A stretch of 64,000 bases of DNA, taken from positions 146,194-210,193 of the forward strand of contig CANREF010000002.1 of NCBI GenBank assembly GCA_947629575.1. Direction: 5' to 3'. The position numbers and the translations under genes were made by a program. The notes under the pieces are model-generated. The model made no database searches, was not told where the DNA came from, and was given only the letters and a program-made list of their open reading frames with translations. Of the stretch, positions 17,335 to 25,717 are shown one piece after another (position 1 is the first letter of the stretch; every line of letters starts with the position of its first letter). This DNA is from an uncultured Clostridia bacterium. Lineage in GTDB: Bacteria; Bacillota; Clostridia; Christensenellales; Borkfalkiaceae.

Positions 17335-18279
17335 ATGATCTTCAACTTCAGCGCCCGCACGGATATCGTCAACCATTACGGAGATTGGCTCATGGAGCGT
17401 TTCCGCGAAGGATTCGTCTATACGCGCAATCCCGTCTTCCCCAACAGAGTGACGCGATACGAACTCTCCCCCGAAAAGGCAGACGCGCTCCTCTTTTGTT
17501 CCAAGAACTATGCCCCCTTCCTCGGGCATCTCTCCGTCCTCGCGCGCGACTATCGCCTCTATTGCCAATATACGATCACGGCATACGGCGCCGACCTCGA
17601 GCCCAACGTGCCCGACCTTGAAACGAGCGTAAAAACCCTTCTCGAAGTGGAGAAGATCGTGGGCAGAAGCCGCCTTGTGTGGCGGTACGATCCCGTCCTG
17701 TGCACGGAGGTCTACACTGCAAAGCGGCATCTCGAGACCTTTGAACGGCTGTGTGCGGCGCTTCAGGGACATGTGGACCGCTGCATCTTCAACTTTGTGG
17801 AGATGTATCTCAAACTGCGGAGCAACATGCCCTCGCTCCTTCCCCTGCGGGAGGAAGAACGGCTGCTGCTCGCGGAGGGCATGGCGAAAATCGCAAAAAA
17901 ATACCGCATCCCCCTGCAGAACTGCGGGGCGAGCGGTGACTTCAAAAAATTCGGGATCTCCGATTCCGCCTGCGTCACCCTCCCGAGGCTCGGACAGGTC
18001 AACCATTGCACCTTCCGCACGGTGAAGCACCGCGGGAACAGAATGGGCTGCCGCTGTATCGAGAGCCGCGATGTGGGCGCATACGATTCCTGCCCGAACG
18101 GCTGCCGCTATTGTTTCTCCAATACCGACACGAAAAAGATAAGGGAAAACATCGCCCGCCACGATGTCCATTCCCCCCTTCTCATCGGCGGGCTCGGTGC
18201 GGACGACATTCTCACCGAGGGCTGCCAGCCCTCCCTGCTCAAGGGGGACGGGAAACAGCTCTCCCTCTTCGATTTTTAA
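17335..18279 (+). CDS. DUF1848 family protein with C-terminal cysteine cluster
   Basis: 314 residues beginning MIFNFSARTDIVNHYG and matching the DUF1848 family from memory: N-terminal sugar-phosphate/TIM-like region, YQYTITAYG-type segment (here CQYTITAYGADLEP) and a conserved C-terminal cysteine cluster (CRCIESRDVG, then SCPNGCRYCFSN) whose CxxxCxxC spacing resembles a 4Fe-4S or radical-SAM-type site. Function unknown. Strong ribosome site AAGGAG. It is convergent with the rRNA methyltransferase, whose stop is 3 bp away. Confidence 0.85.
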   Translation: MIFNFSARTDIVNHYGDWLMERFREGFVYTRNPVFPNRVTRYELSPEKADALLFCSKNYAPFLGHLSVLARDYRLYCQYTITAYGADLEPNVPDLETSVKTLLEVEKIVGRSRLVWRYDPVLCTEVYTAKRHLETFERLCAALQGHVDRCIFNFVEMYLKLRSNMPSLLPLREEERLLLAEGMAKIAKKYRIPLQNCGASGDFKKFGISDSACVTLPRLGQVNHCTFRTVKHRGNRMGCRCIESRDVGAYDSCPNGCRYCFSNTDTKKIRENIARHDVHSPLLIGGLGADDILTEGCQPSLLKGDGKQLSLFDF

Positions 18280-18282
18280 GGG

Positions 18283-19173
18283 CTATTCCTTCTTGAGCTT
18301 GGCGACAAAAAATCCTTCGAACAGCCCGTCGGGGCAGACGGTGAGGGTGTTTTCCATGCCCTTCAAAAGGGGAAGTCCCCGCATGAGCTCCTCGGGCAGG
18401 GGCAGTAGGCGCACCCCACTCCCCAATACGGACGAGATCGCCTCTTCGTTCTCCTCTTTGAGCACCGAGCAGGTGGAATAGACGAGCTCTCCCCCCTTCT
18501 TGAGCAAGGAGATCCCCTTCTTGAGCAGGCGGCGCTGGGTGCGGATGCAGTTTCGGAGCAGAGCTTCCCCTATCTTTCCCCGCCCGTCCGCAAGGAAAGT
18601 GCCGCTGCCGCTGCAGGGCGCGTCGAGCAGGATCTTGTCGAAGCGGAGGAAGGGGTCGAGCTTTTCCGCGTCCGCATGGAGGGCGGACACCCGCTCCGCT
18701 CCCTGCCGCGCAAGGTTGAACTTCATCCGCTCGAAGCGTATCCCGTCCTTCTCGCAGGCGGTAATGAGCGCCTTTCCCCCGGAGAGAGCGAACATCTGCG
18801 TCGTCTTTCCCCCGGGCGCCGCCGTCATATCGAGGATCTGCTCGCCCGCACGCGGACGGAGCGCGAGAGGCGGGAGCATGGATGAAAGGCTCTGCAAATA
18901 GATCTTGCCGCTCAGATAGAGCTCGCTCCCCTCGAGCGTCTCCTTTTGCGCCTCGCGCAGGATGAAGGCGTCCTCCTTCCAACGCTCAAACATGATCCCC
19001 ATGCCGCAAAGCGCCGAAGCGATCTCTTCCCCGTCCGCCTTCAGCGTGTTCACCCGCAGCGTCACGGGGCGGCGCATTTGATAGCCCGCAAAGATGCGCT
19101 CCGCCTCGCCGCCGTATTCTTTTTGTAAAAGTTCCCGCAAAAATGCGGGAATTTTTTCTATTATGTCTGACAT
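18283..19173 (-). CDS. RsmB/RsmF-family rRNA (cytosine-C5)-methyltransferase (NOL1/NOP2/Sun)
   Basis: SAM-dependent enzyme making m5C in rRNA. 296 residues with the SAM motif DMTAAPGGKTTQ, the DAPCSGSGTF motif and the catalytic YSTCSVLKEENE. It is shorter than RsmF or RsmB, lacking the NusB-like or long C-terminal domains, so the exact target is uncertain. The start codon and codons 2-5 (MSDII) are part of a family P palindrome. There is no Shine-Dalgarno and only a weak -10 (TAGCAT) six bases before the ATG. Confidence 0.88.
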   Translation of the reverse strand: MSDIIEKIPAFLRELLQKEYGGEAERIFAGYQMRRPVTLRVNTLKADGEEIASALCGMGIMFERWKEDAFILREAQKETLEGSELYLSGKIYLQSLSSMLPPLALRPRAGEQILDMTAAPGGKTTQMFALSGGKALITACEKDGIRFERMKFNLARQGAERVSALHADAEKLDPFLRFDKILLDAPCSGSGTFLADGRGKIGEALLRNCIRTQRRLLKKGISLLKKGGELVYSTCSVLKEENEEAISSVLGSGVRLLPLPEELMRGLPLLKGMENTLTVCPDGLFEGFFVAKLKKE

Positions 19174-19185
19174 AATACTATGCTA
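19159..19185. repeat. Family P palindrome overlapping a start codon
   Basis: Perfect nine-base arms TATTATGTC/GACATAATA around a single base, followed by CTATGCTA. It contains the ATG of the downstream methyltransferase gene on the minus strand. Confidence 0.8.
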
Positions 19186-19240
19186 TTTTTGCAAATTTGA
19201 GAAAACGAAGGGAAAATTCCCTTCCGCGCGCGCTTTGGGC

Positions 19241-19897
19241 TCACAGTTTGATCTTGCGGTCCATCCGCTTGATCGCCGACTGCGTGCCGAACACCGTGAC
19301 AAGGTCGCCCGGTTCAAAGCGGTCGTTCCTGTCGGGAACGATCTCCTGCCCTCCCCGCAGGATGAGCAGGACATTGAGCGCATATTTTCCGCGCATGTCC
19401 ATTTCCTCGAGGGTGCGCGAAGGTTCTTTGCCCGCATAGCGGAGGGTGGCGACGCTGTGCCGCGCGGTGAGTTCCACATACTGCGTGACGGAAGTGCTCA
19501 TGAGCCGATATGTGAGGTTGCCCACGGCGAGGGCGCGGGTATCGAGGACCTCTTCCACGCCGAGGTGATCGAGGACGCGCTGCACGCTCTCGTCCTCCGC
19601 GCAGACGAGGATGTGCTTTACCCCCAATTCTTTGAGCAATATAATGGTAAGCACGACCGACTCGAGGTGGTCCCCGATGGCGACGATGACCTTTTCCGCC
19701 TCACTGAGCTTGAGCTGTTCGAGCGCGCTCTTTTTGGTGCTGTCGCAGCAATAGGCGAAAGTCACGAAGTCCGCCACGGCATTCACCCGCTCCATGTCGA
19801 TGTCGATGCCGACAACTTCGGCGCCCAACTCGGAGAGCTCGCGGCAGAGCTGCATTCCGAAAGCGCCCAATCCGATGATCGCAAAATCTTTTTTCAT
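19241..19897 (-). CDS. ktrA: Potassium uptake regulatory subunit KtrA (RCK)
   Basis: Cytoplasmic RCK ring subunit gating KtrB with NAD(H)/ATP. 218 residues: N-terminal Rossmann RCK_N with IIGLGAFGMQLC and an acidic end of strand two (VGIDID), and a C-terminal RCK_C domain. Ribosome site AAGGA before the ATG; lies 32 bp after ktrB, consistent with one transcript. Confidence 0.93.
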   Translation of the reverse strand: MKKDFAIIGLGAFGMQLCRELSELGAEVVGIDIDMERVNAVADFVTFAYCCDSTKKSALEQLKLSEAEKVIVAIGDHLESVVLTIILLKELGVKHILVCAEDESVQRVLDHLGVEEVLDTRALAVGNLTYRLMSTSVTQYVELTARHSVATLRYAGKEPSRTLEEMDMRGKYALNVLLILRGGQEIVPDRNDRFEPGDLVTVFGTQSAIKRMDRKIKL

Positions 19898-19929
19898 GGT
19901 TTTTCCTTATGATATTGAATTAAAATAAC

Positions 19930-21222
19930 TCAGCCGATGATGATATCCGCATAGACATAGCGGATGCTGTCGTCCTCGGTGCGGTTCCAACGCCGTTTGA
20001 AGACCAATAGCGCGGTCATGAAACCGATCCTGCCGAAGAACATCGCAAAGGTCAGAACGATCTTGCTCGCCGTGCCGATCTGCGCCGTGATCCCCGTGGA
20101 CAGACCCACGTTGGCGAGCGCGGAGACCGCCTCGGTCACTACGCCCACAAAGGGCAGTTGCGGATCGAACGCGCAGACCAATGTGGCGACCACAAAGGCG
20201 TAGATCACCCCGATCACGACGACGAACATCGCATGGGTGAGCGTCTCGCGGGAGATCTTTCTGTGGAAGACGATAGTCGGTTTCCCCTTCAGAAGCCCGA
20301 GAAGTCCCGCAAAAAACACGAAGAAGGTGGTGCACTTGATCCCGCCGCCCGTGGAGAGCGGTCCCGCCCCGATGAACATCAGAAGGTTGAGGATGCACAG
20401 GGAAGCATTGTTCCACTGCCCGACATCCTGCGTTGCGAAGCCGCAGGTCCGCGCCATCGCGCTCATGAAAAAGGCGTTGAGAAGATCGAACTCCCCTCCT
20501 TCGCTCCACCAAAGGAGAAGCGTTCCCGAGGTCAGAAGAATGGCGGTGACGATCAGCACGACCTTGGTGTGGACGCCGAGCTTTTTCCCGCGACGCCAGA
20601 AGAGAAGGTCGATGAGCACCACGAATCCCAGCCCGCCGATGATCGCCAGAAAGGCGGTGTTAAGAATGAGGAGCACGTTCCCCGAGAAGGAGAGCATCCC
20701 CTCGCCGAAGAGGTCGAGCCCGGCATTGTTGAACGCCGAAACCGCATGGAAGAGGGAGAGCCAGACGAGCTTTCCGCCCGAATAGTCGCCATGCAGTGCG
20801 ATGAGGTTGACGCAAAATCCCACCGTCTCGAGGATGAGGGTGATGAGGACGGCAAAGCGGAGGAATCTGCGGTAGTCGAGCTTTCCGCTCGAACCGAGGG
20901 TCTCCTGCACGAGCCGTCTGCCCGTGAGCCCGGTGCGCATACCGAGCATGGAGAGAATGGTCATGCCGATGGTGACAAAGCCCAATCCGCCGATCTGGAT
21001 GAGCAGGCAGATGACGGCCTGACCGAAGCCCGTGAAAGTTTCCGCAACGGGGACGGTGGAAAGCCCCGTGATGCAGACCGAACTCGCCGCGACAAAGAGA
21101 GCGTCGGGATAGGAGATCCTTCCCCTCGTAGAGATGGGCAGAACGAGCAAGGCGCTTCCCAGCAGGATGAGCATGAAAAATCCGATCAGGATCACAAAAT
21201 AGGGAGAAAACCTGCGATGCAT
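19930..21222 (-). CDS. ktrB: Potassium uptake membrane subunit KtrB (TrkH/KtrB family)
   Basis: Na+-dependent K+ translocator with four pseudo-repeats of helix-pore-helix. 430 residues, multi-spanning. Pore-loop signatures visible are SVCITGLSTV, HAVSAFNNAGLDLF and SALANVGLSTG, with the filter glycines present. The start MHRRFSPYF is selected: it begins one base after the stop of the upstream GTPase gene, whereas an in-frame ATG 13 codons earlier would overlap it. Partner of ktrA; expression is tied to the two CobW-type genes. Confidence 0.93.
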   Translation of the reverse strand: MHRRFSPYFVILIGFFMLILLGSALLVLPISTRGRISYPDALFVAASSVCITGLSTVPVAETFTGFGQAVICLLIQIGGLGFVTIGMTILSMLGMRTGLTGRRLVQETLGSSGKLDYRRFLRFAVLITLILETVGFCVNLIALHGDYSGGKLVWLSLFHAVSAFNNAGLDLFGEGMLSFSGNVLLILNTAFLAIIGGLGFVVLIDLLFWRRGKKLGVHTKVVLIVTAILLTSGTLLLWWSEGGEFDLLNAFFMSAMARTCGFATQDVGQWNNASLCILNLLMFIGAGPLSTGGGIKCTTFFVFFAGLLGLLKGKPTIVFHRKISRETLTHAMFVVVIGVIYAFVVATLVCAFDPQLPFVGVVTEAVSALANVGLSTGITAQIGTASKIVLTFAMFFGRIGFMTALLVFKRRWNRTEDDSIRYVYADIIIG

Positions 21223-21223
21223 A

Positions 21224-22171
21224 TCAATAGAAAGTGGCGAGCTCCTCCTCGAGCGGTTCACAGAATTCTATCGAGGTCGCCCTGAGCACAGGGCCAACGC
21301 CGCGATAGATCTTGTCGTATGTGATGTCGACGCGGGCGGTGAGCTTCACCCATCCGCCCGTTTCAAAGGGAAGGCTGCTTGCATGTTTGACGACGAGCCC
21401 GCAGTAACGGATATCCGCGGCGCAGCAGGTCATGACGTGCCGCCCGACGACGATGGTATCGCTCTTCATCTTCTTTTCCATGGCGACCATCCCCTTGAAG
21501 GAGACGACCTTCCCGTCGTACTTTTCCATATCCTCGGTGAGGTCGCGGTAGAAAAAGGCATAGTCGCGATCGGAGATCTCCACGACGTCCGCGTCGATAT
21601 CGAAGGGAAGCGGGTCCTCGATCTCATCGTAAACGACCTTTCCGTCCTTATACTCATACGCGATCGCGGCGCGGCGGGTCACCCCGCGCACCGTCTTGTG
21701 GAATTCCTCCTGCGACAGATCGTCCGAAAAGCGGTTGAACACCGCCATGTCCGTGTACTGCAGTTTATCGAAGACGAGCTGGCGGATATTCTTATTGTAG
21801 GCAAGGAAGGTCGGCGCTTCAAAGAAGGTCATCACCTGCGCGATCGTCCAGCCGTCGGGCATTGCGTCGAGGAACTTTTCGAGCGGAAGCATCCCGTTCC
21901 ATTCCACCACTACCCTATCGGTATCGTGCTCCCGCGCGAGCTTGGAAAGGTAGTCGGCGCTGAGCCATTTCTCTTCCACGTATTCCACCGCAAAATCCTT
22001 TACGGCAAAGCGGGAGGGATCGTATTCCTTCTCCCCCTCTTCGGTCACGAGCAAGAGCGTCCGCTCTCCCGAATCGAAGCGCGGATCTTCCATTGTCTCC
22101 TGTATGAATGTCGTCTTCCCCGCTTCCAAAAATCCCATAAAGAGATAGACGGTCACTTCCTTTGTCGCCAT
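21224..22171 (-). CDS. CobW-like P-loop GTPase fused to a YcgQ/TIGR03943-type C-terminal domain
   Basis: 315 residues. Residues 1 to about 195 form a CobW/P47K-like GTPase (Walker A GFLEAGKTTF; VVVEWNGM in place of the usual IEPSG), without the CxCC metal-transfer motif of true CobW metallochaperones. From about residue 205 the sequence resembles the soluble C-terminus of YcgQ (KYDGKVVSFKGMV, GRHVMTCCAADI, WVKLTARVDI). In Bacillus, ycgQ/ycgR and the CobW protein ZagA both belong to the zinc-starvation response, so a role in metal delivery is plausible (inference). Start overlaps the stop of the His-rich CobW gene as TAATG. Confidence 0.75.
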   Translation of the reverse strand: MATKEVTVYLFMGFLEAGKTTFIQETMEDPRFDSGERTLLLVTEEGEKEYDPSRFAVKDFAVEYVEEKWLSADYLSKLAREHDTDRVVVEWNGMLPLEKFLDAMPDGWTIAQVMTFFEAPTFLAYNKNIRQLVFDKLQYTDMAVFNRFSDDLSQEEFHKTVRGVTRRAAIAYEYKDGKVVYDEIEDPLPFDIDADVVEISDRDYAFFYRDLTEDMEKYDGKVVSFKGMVAMEKKMKSDTIVVGRHVMTCCAADIRYCGLVVKHASSLPFETGGWVKLTARVDITYDKIYRGVGPVLRATSIEFCEPLEEELATFY

Positions 22172-23313
22172 TATCCCAAAAACAACTCCTTGAGTTTTTC
22201 TTCCTGTAATTTACAGCCGATCACGCACAGCCGCCCCGTTGCCGCAGGCGCGCCGATGCGGACGTCCGTCTCCCCGGGAACATAGTCGAAGTACAGCCAA
22301 TTCTCGCCGCCGTCTACGATCCCCTTCGCCCGCAGGACCTGTCCGTATTCGCCGCCGTCGAGCGCGCCGAGCGCCTTTTTGAGCGCTTCCGCATCGAATT
22401 TCTTCGCCGTCTCCGTCCCCCAGCTCGTAAAGATCTCGTCTGCATGGTGGTGATGATGGTGATGCTCGTGCTCGTCTTCGTCGTCATGGTGATGGTGGTG
22501 ATGGCAGCACTCATGCTCATCTTCATCATTGTCATCATGATGGTGGTGATGACAGCATTCGTGCTCATCATCATCGTCGTCATGATGGTGGTGATGATGA
22601 CATTCGTGCTCGTCTTCGTCATCGTCATGATGGTGGTGATGATGACATTCGTGCTCGTCTTCGTCATCGTCATCGTGGTGATGGTGCTCCGTTTCTGCGG
22701 CGAGGCGCTCGAGTTCGGCCTTCAGGGTATCCTTCCTCTCCATGACGGCGAGGATGTCCTTGCCCTGCAGCTTGTCCCAATCGGTCGTGATGACGGATGC
22801 GGCGGTGTGTTCCTTGAGAAGGGCGAGCGCCTCTTCCGTCTTTTGGGGATCGGAGGTATGGGAGAGCAGGATGCAGCCCGCGTTTTCCACCTGATCGAGG
22901 AAGAACTCGCCGAAATTCTTGAGATACATTTTGCATTTCTTGGCGTCAACGACGGTGCAGAAGGCGTTCAGGCAAGAATTCTCTACGTTCGCGCGCTGAA
23001 CGGCGCGGATGACGTCGGAAAGTTTGCCCACGCCCGAGGGCTCGATGACGATGCGGTCGGGGGAGAACTTCGCGGCGACCTCGCAAAGCGCCTTGGCGAA
23101 GTCGCCCACGAGGGAACAGCAGATACAGCCGGAATTCATCTCGGTGATCTCGATCCCCGCCTCTTTGAGGAATCCGCCGTCCACGCCGATCTCGCCGAAT
23201 TCGTTTTCGATGAGGACGACCTTCTCCCCGCAGTATGCCTCTTTCAGCAGTTTTTTGATGAGCGTAGTCTTCCCCGCGCCCAAAAATCCCGAAAAAATAT
23301 CGATCTTTATCAT
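22171..23313 (-). CDS. CobW/ZNG1-type metal GTPase with long His/Asp/Glu/Cys repeat region
   Basis: GTP-dependent metallochaperone of the COG0523 family. 380 residues: Walker A GFLGAGKTT, the metal-binding CxCC (NSGCICCS, Cys63/65/66) and Walker B IEPSGVG, then a low-complexity metal-binding stretch (about residues 209-290) made of five units of five to six His followed by acidic residues and HEC or HECC, and finally a CobW_C domain (WLYFDYVPGET). The ATG at MIKIDIF is preferred because AGGAG lies six bases upstream. First gene of the cobW-cobW/ycgQ-ktrB-ktrA operon. Confidence 0.9.
   Translation of the reverse strand: MIKIDIFSGFLGAGKTTLIKKLLKEAYCGEKVVLIENEFGEIGVDGGFLKEAGIEITEMNSGCICCSLVGDFAKALCEVAAKFSPDRIVIEPSGVGKLSDVIRAVQRANVENSCLNAFCTVVDAKKCKMYLKNFGEFFLDQVENAGCILLSHTSDPQKTEEALALLKEHTAASVITTDWDKLQGKDILAVMERKDTLKAELERLAAETEHHHHDDDDEDEHECHHHHHHDDDEDEHECHHHHHHDDDDDEHECCHHHHHDDNDEDEHECCHHHHHHDDEDEHEHHHHHHHADEIFTSWGTETAKKFDAEALKKALGALDGGEYGQVLRAKGIVDGGENWLYFDYVPGETDVRIGAPAATGRLCVIGCKLQEEKLKELFLG
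22442..22684. repeat. In-frame tandem repeat coding His/Asp/Glu/Cys units
   Basis: About five units of 42-48 bp. Two adjacent units (around 22,575-22,665) are identical at DNA level over about 45 bp, while the others have drifted, which indicates recent expansion. The unit length is a multiple of three, so copy-number change keeps frame. Confidence 0.85.
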
Positions 23314-23366
23314 AATCAACTCCTAATATTTTGAATAATACGAGCCCTTGCTTTTGACTTTTGCAT

Positions 23367-23436
23367 TTCAATGTCCCCGCGAGATCCTTCGAGGAGAACT
23401 CTTGGTTTTCATGGAACAAACGACCTCAGGATGCGC
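23367..23436. repeat. Truncated family C repeat
   Basis: CCGCGAGATCCTTCGAGGAG and CTTGGTTTTCATG match the interior and right end of the copy at 10.9 kb. It lies in the 451-bp repeat-filled gap upstream of the cobW operon (23,314-23,764), in which no gene is seen. Confidence 0.65.
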
Positions 23437-23631
23437 TTTATGCCCCCTCCGTGGGAGGGGGTGGCACGAACGCAGTGAGTGACGGGGGTGGGGCGAATTC
23501 CCAAATCACCGCGAGCAAAACCACGCTTTTGCGCTGCGGGACACAATTTGCCGCACACTTACGGCTTTCCGTTTTTACGGAGCAGTTATCGGGCGGGCAG
23601 ATTGCTTTTACGGAGCAGACCACCTAACCCC

Positions 23632-23755
23632 TCGCACATTTCTTTTCGAACGACACCCCGTAGTTTGCTCATAGGACGAGATCCCTCGACTTCGCTTCGC
23701 TACGCTCGGGATGACGTGTCGGTGGACAGGGTGGAGTGAGCAAAGAAATGTGCGA
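23632..23755. repeat. Terminal-inverted-repeat element family A, copy 1
   Basis: Begins TCGCACATTTCTTTTCG and ends GAGCAAAGAAATGTGCGA. Its interior carries part of a different repeat (CTTCGCTACGCTCGGGATGAC), so it appears to be an element inside an element. It ends nine bases from the pepS stop. Confidence 0.8.
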
Positions 23756-23764
23756 AAACTACTC

Positions 23765-24991
23765 TCAAAATGCCCAATTTCCATTCTTGAAGATCTGCAC
23801 GCGGTCGCCGTTCTTGGTGACGCCCACGACTTCGAGATCGGGACTGCCGATCATAAAATCGACATGGATCATGCTGTCGTTGATCCCCTTTGCGTGGATC
23901 TCTTCGTTCGTCATCTCCTCAAACCCCTTCACGCACTCGTTGAAGCCCCGCCCGAGCGCCAAATGGCAGCTCGCGTTCTCGTCGAACAGGGTATTGTAGA
24001 AGAGGATCCCCGAATTGTTGATGGGCGAATCGTAGGCGATGAGGGCGCATTCGCCGAGCATCTTCGCCCCTTCGTCCATCGAGATCATCTTCTCGAGCAG
24101 GTGCTGGTTCTTCTTTGCCTTGACTTCGACGACCTTGCCGCCTTCGAAGCGCACCGAGAAGTCCTCGATGAGTTCCCCCTGATAGGAGAGCGGCTTTGTG
24201 GAATAGACGATCCCCTCCGCTACTCCCGCCATGGGCGAGATGAAAATCTCCTCGGAAGGAATGTTGGGGTTGAAGTATGCCCCCTCGATGGTCTCTTCGC
24301 CGCCCCCTTTGAAGGAAGAATCGGGAATGAGCCCCACTTTGAAATCCGTTCCGTTCGAGCTCTTGTACTCGAGGGAAACGAGCTTGAGGCGGTTGAGATG
24401 ATCGCAGCGCTGGGCAAGTTCGTCGTTATGGCGCGCCCACTCGCGCACGGGGTCTGCCCCGTCCGCACGGGAAGCGGTCAGGATCGCGTCCCACAATTTC
24501 TCGACGGCGGTATTCACCATGAGGTCGGGGAACACCTTTTTCGCCCATGCCTTGGAGGGGACTGCCGCGATGCACCACTGGTACTTGTTCTCCATCGCGT
24601 CGCGATAGGGCTTCACGACCTTTGTGCGGGACATGCGCACCGAGGTGAATTTCTCCTGATCCACACCCGCAAGCCCGTCGGGATCTTCCGATTCGATGTA
24701 GAGCATGGCGGGAAGTTCGTTTTTGCGGAGCTCGAGTTTTTCCAGCTCCCACTTTTCGAACTTCTTGAGCGCGTCCTCCTTCATGTACTTATAGTGCAAT
24801 TTGGTGAGCGGTTGGTGCGACCACTCCACGGTCACCTTCCCCGCGCCCGCACGGTAGAGTTCCTCCACCACCATCTCCACGAATTCGGGTTGGTCGAGCT
24901 CGGCTGTCACCATCACCCACTGCCCCTTCTTCACATTGACGCCCGTCTTGGCGAGGAGCTTTGCATATCTTCTCAATTGGATCTTGTTCAT
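23765..24991 (-). CDS. Aminopeptidase, M29 family (PepS/AmpS/aminopeptidase T)
   Basis: Metal-dependent exopeptidase with broad N-terminal specificity; cytoplasmic. 408 residues, the family's usual length, with the metal-binding region spread over EEIFISPM, GECALI, SGILFYNTLFDENASCHLALG and IHVDFMIGSPDLEV. Ribosome site AAGGAG and a promoter TTGACG-17-TATAAT lie upstream, beyond the nrdG terminator, so it is a single-gene unit. Confidence 0.93.
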   Translation of the reverse strand: MNKIQLRRYAKLLAKTGVNVKKGQWVMVTAELDQPEFVEMVVEELYRAGAGKVTVEWSHQPLTKLHYKYMKEDALKKFEKWELEKLELRKNELPAMLYIESEDPDGLAGVDQEKFTSVRMSRTKVVKPYRDAMENKYQWCIAAVPSKAWAKKVFPDLMVNTAVEKLWDAILTASRADGADPVREWARHNDELAQRCDHLNRLKLVSLEYKSSNGTDFKVGLIPDSSFKGGGEETIEGAYFNPNIPSEEIFISPMAGVAEGIVYSTKPLSYQGELIEDFSVRFEGGKVVEVKAKKNQHLLEKMISMDEGAKMLGECALIAYDSPINNSGILFYNTLFDENASCHLALGRGFNECVKGFEEMTNEEIHAKGINDSMIHVDFMIGSPDLEVVGVTKNGDRVQIFKNGNWAF

Positions 24992-25023
24992 GAACTTTCT
25001 CCTTATGATTTTTTTCTTTCCCT

Positions 25024-25052
25024 ATTATAAACTTATTCCGCCCTTTCGTCAA
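25024..25052 (-). promoter_or_regulatory. Promoter of the M29 aminopeptidase gene
   Basis: TTGACG, 17-bp spacer, TATAAT reading toward the aminopeptidase. Confidence 0.8.
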
Positions 25053-25054
25053 AC

Positions 25055-25080
25055 AAAAACGCGGCTTTGCCGCGCTTTTT
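25055..25080 (-). terminator. Intrinsic terminator after nrdG
   Basis: Stem CGCGGC-AAA-GCCGCG flanked by A and T runs on both sides, working in either direction; downstream of nrdG and just before the aminopeptidase promoter. Confidence 0.8.
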
Positions 25081-25091
25081 GCCCATATTTT

Positions 25092-25119
25092 GAATACTAT
25101 GTCAGACGTAGTACTATGT
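25092..25119. repeat. Family P palindrome forming the 3' end of nrdG
   Basis: AATACTATGTC/GACGTAGTACTATGTT. Read on the minus strand it supplies the last codons of nrdG (NIVLRLT) and its TAG stop. Confidence 0.8.
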
Positions 25120-25621
25120 TCCCGCTTGAAATGCTCTTCTTGACGTCGATGACGCGCTGGTTGGAAGAGCCGCGGAATTTGAGGCGGATGTCCTTGAGTT
25201 CTTCCTGAAAGCGCCCGTCCACAAGAACGTCTAAAAGGGAGATGAGTGGGCGGGTGCATTCGGTCTGCACTTCCGATTCTTGGATCCCCCCATCCGCGGT
25301 AAAGATATATCCCGTAAAGCACCAGATATCCTTTTGGGGGAAGGTCTCCCTTACCCTTTTGACGAAGGGCAAGAGGGCGCGTTGGTTTTCGGGCTCGAAG
25401 GGGTCGCCGCCGAGGAGAGTGAGCCCTGCGATATAGTTTGGGGCGAGCAGACCGAGGATGTATGCCTGCGCCGCCTCGTCGAAGGGTTTGCCGTAGGAAA
25501 AGTCCCATGCGACGGCGTTGAAACAGCCCTTACAGTGACGGCGGCAACCCGAAACAAAGAGGGAGATACGAACTCCCTCTCCGTTTGCAATATCGCAATT
25601 TTTGATCTCGGCATAATTCAT
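25097..25621 (-). CDS. nrdG: Anaerobic ribonucleoside-triphosphate reductase activating protein
   Basis: Radical-SAM activase that forms the glycyl radical on NrdD. 174 residues with the cluster motif CRRHCKGC (Cys26, Cys30, Cys33), the conserved FNAVAWDFSYG and the LTLLGGDPFEP segment. The last seven codons and stop come from a dispersed palindrome, so the native C-terminus may have been replaced. GAGGGG, itself the edge of a repeat, serves as ribosome site. A 377-bp repeat block separates it from nrdD. Confidence 0.94.
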   Translation of the reverse strand: MNYAEIKNCDIANGEGVRISLFVSGCRRHCKGCFNAVAWDFSYGKPFDEAAQAYILGLLAPNYIAGLTLLGGDPFEPENQRALLPFVKRVRETFPQKDIWCFTGYIFTADGGIQESEVQTECTRPLISLLDVLVDGRFQEELKDIRLKFRGSSNQRVIDVKKSISSGNIVLRLT

Positions 25622-25717
25622 GTTTGTGACCCCTCAACGGAGGGGGTAGTCGGTCGGACTTCGTTCTTCGGGATTCTTCACATTCGTTCAGGATGACGCG
25701 GATGTGGGGCGAGTTCT

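Noticed and set aside
22442..22684. Possible CRISPR array
   Set aside because: Units are contiguous, in frame, and without unique spacers; it is a coding tandem repeat.
22444..23334. Plus-strand open frame rich in Val/Met opposite the His-rich CobW gene
   Set aside because: Apparent membrane-protein composition is only the complement of CAT/CAC and GAT/GAC repeats.
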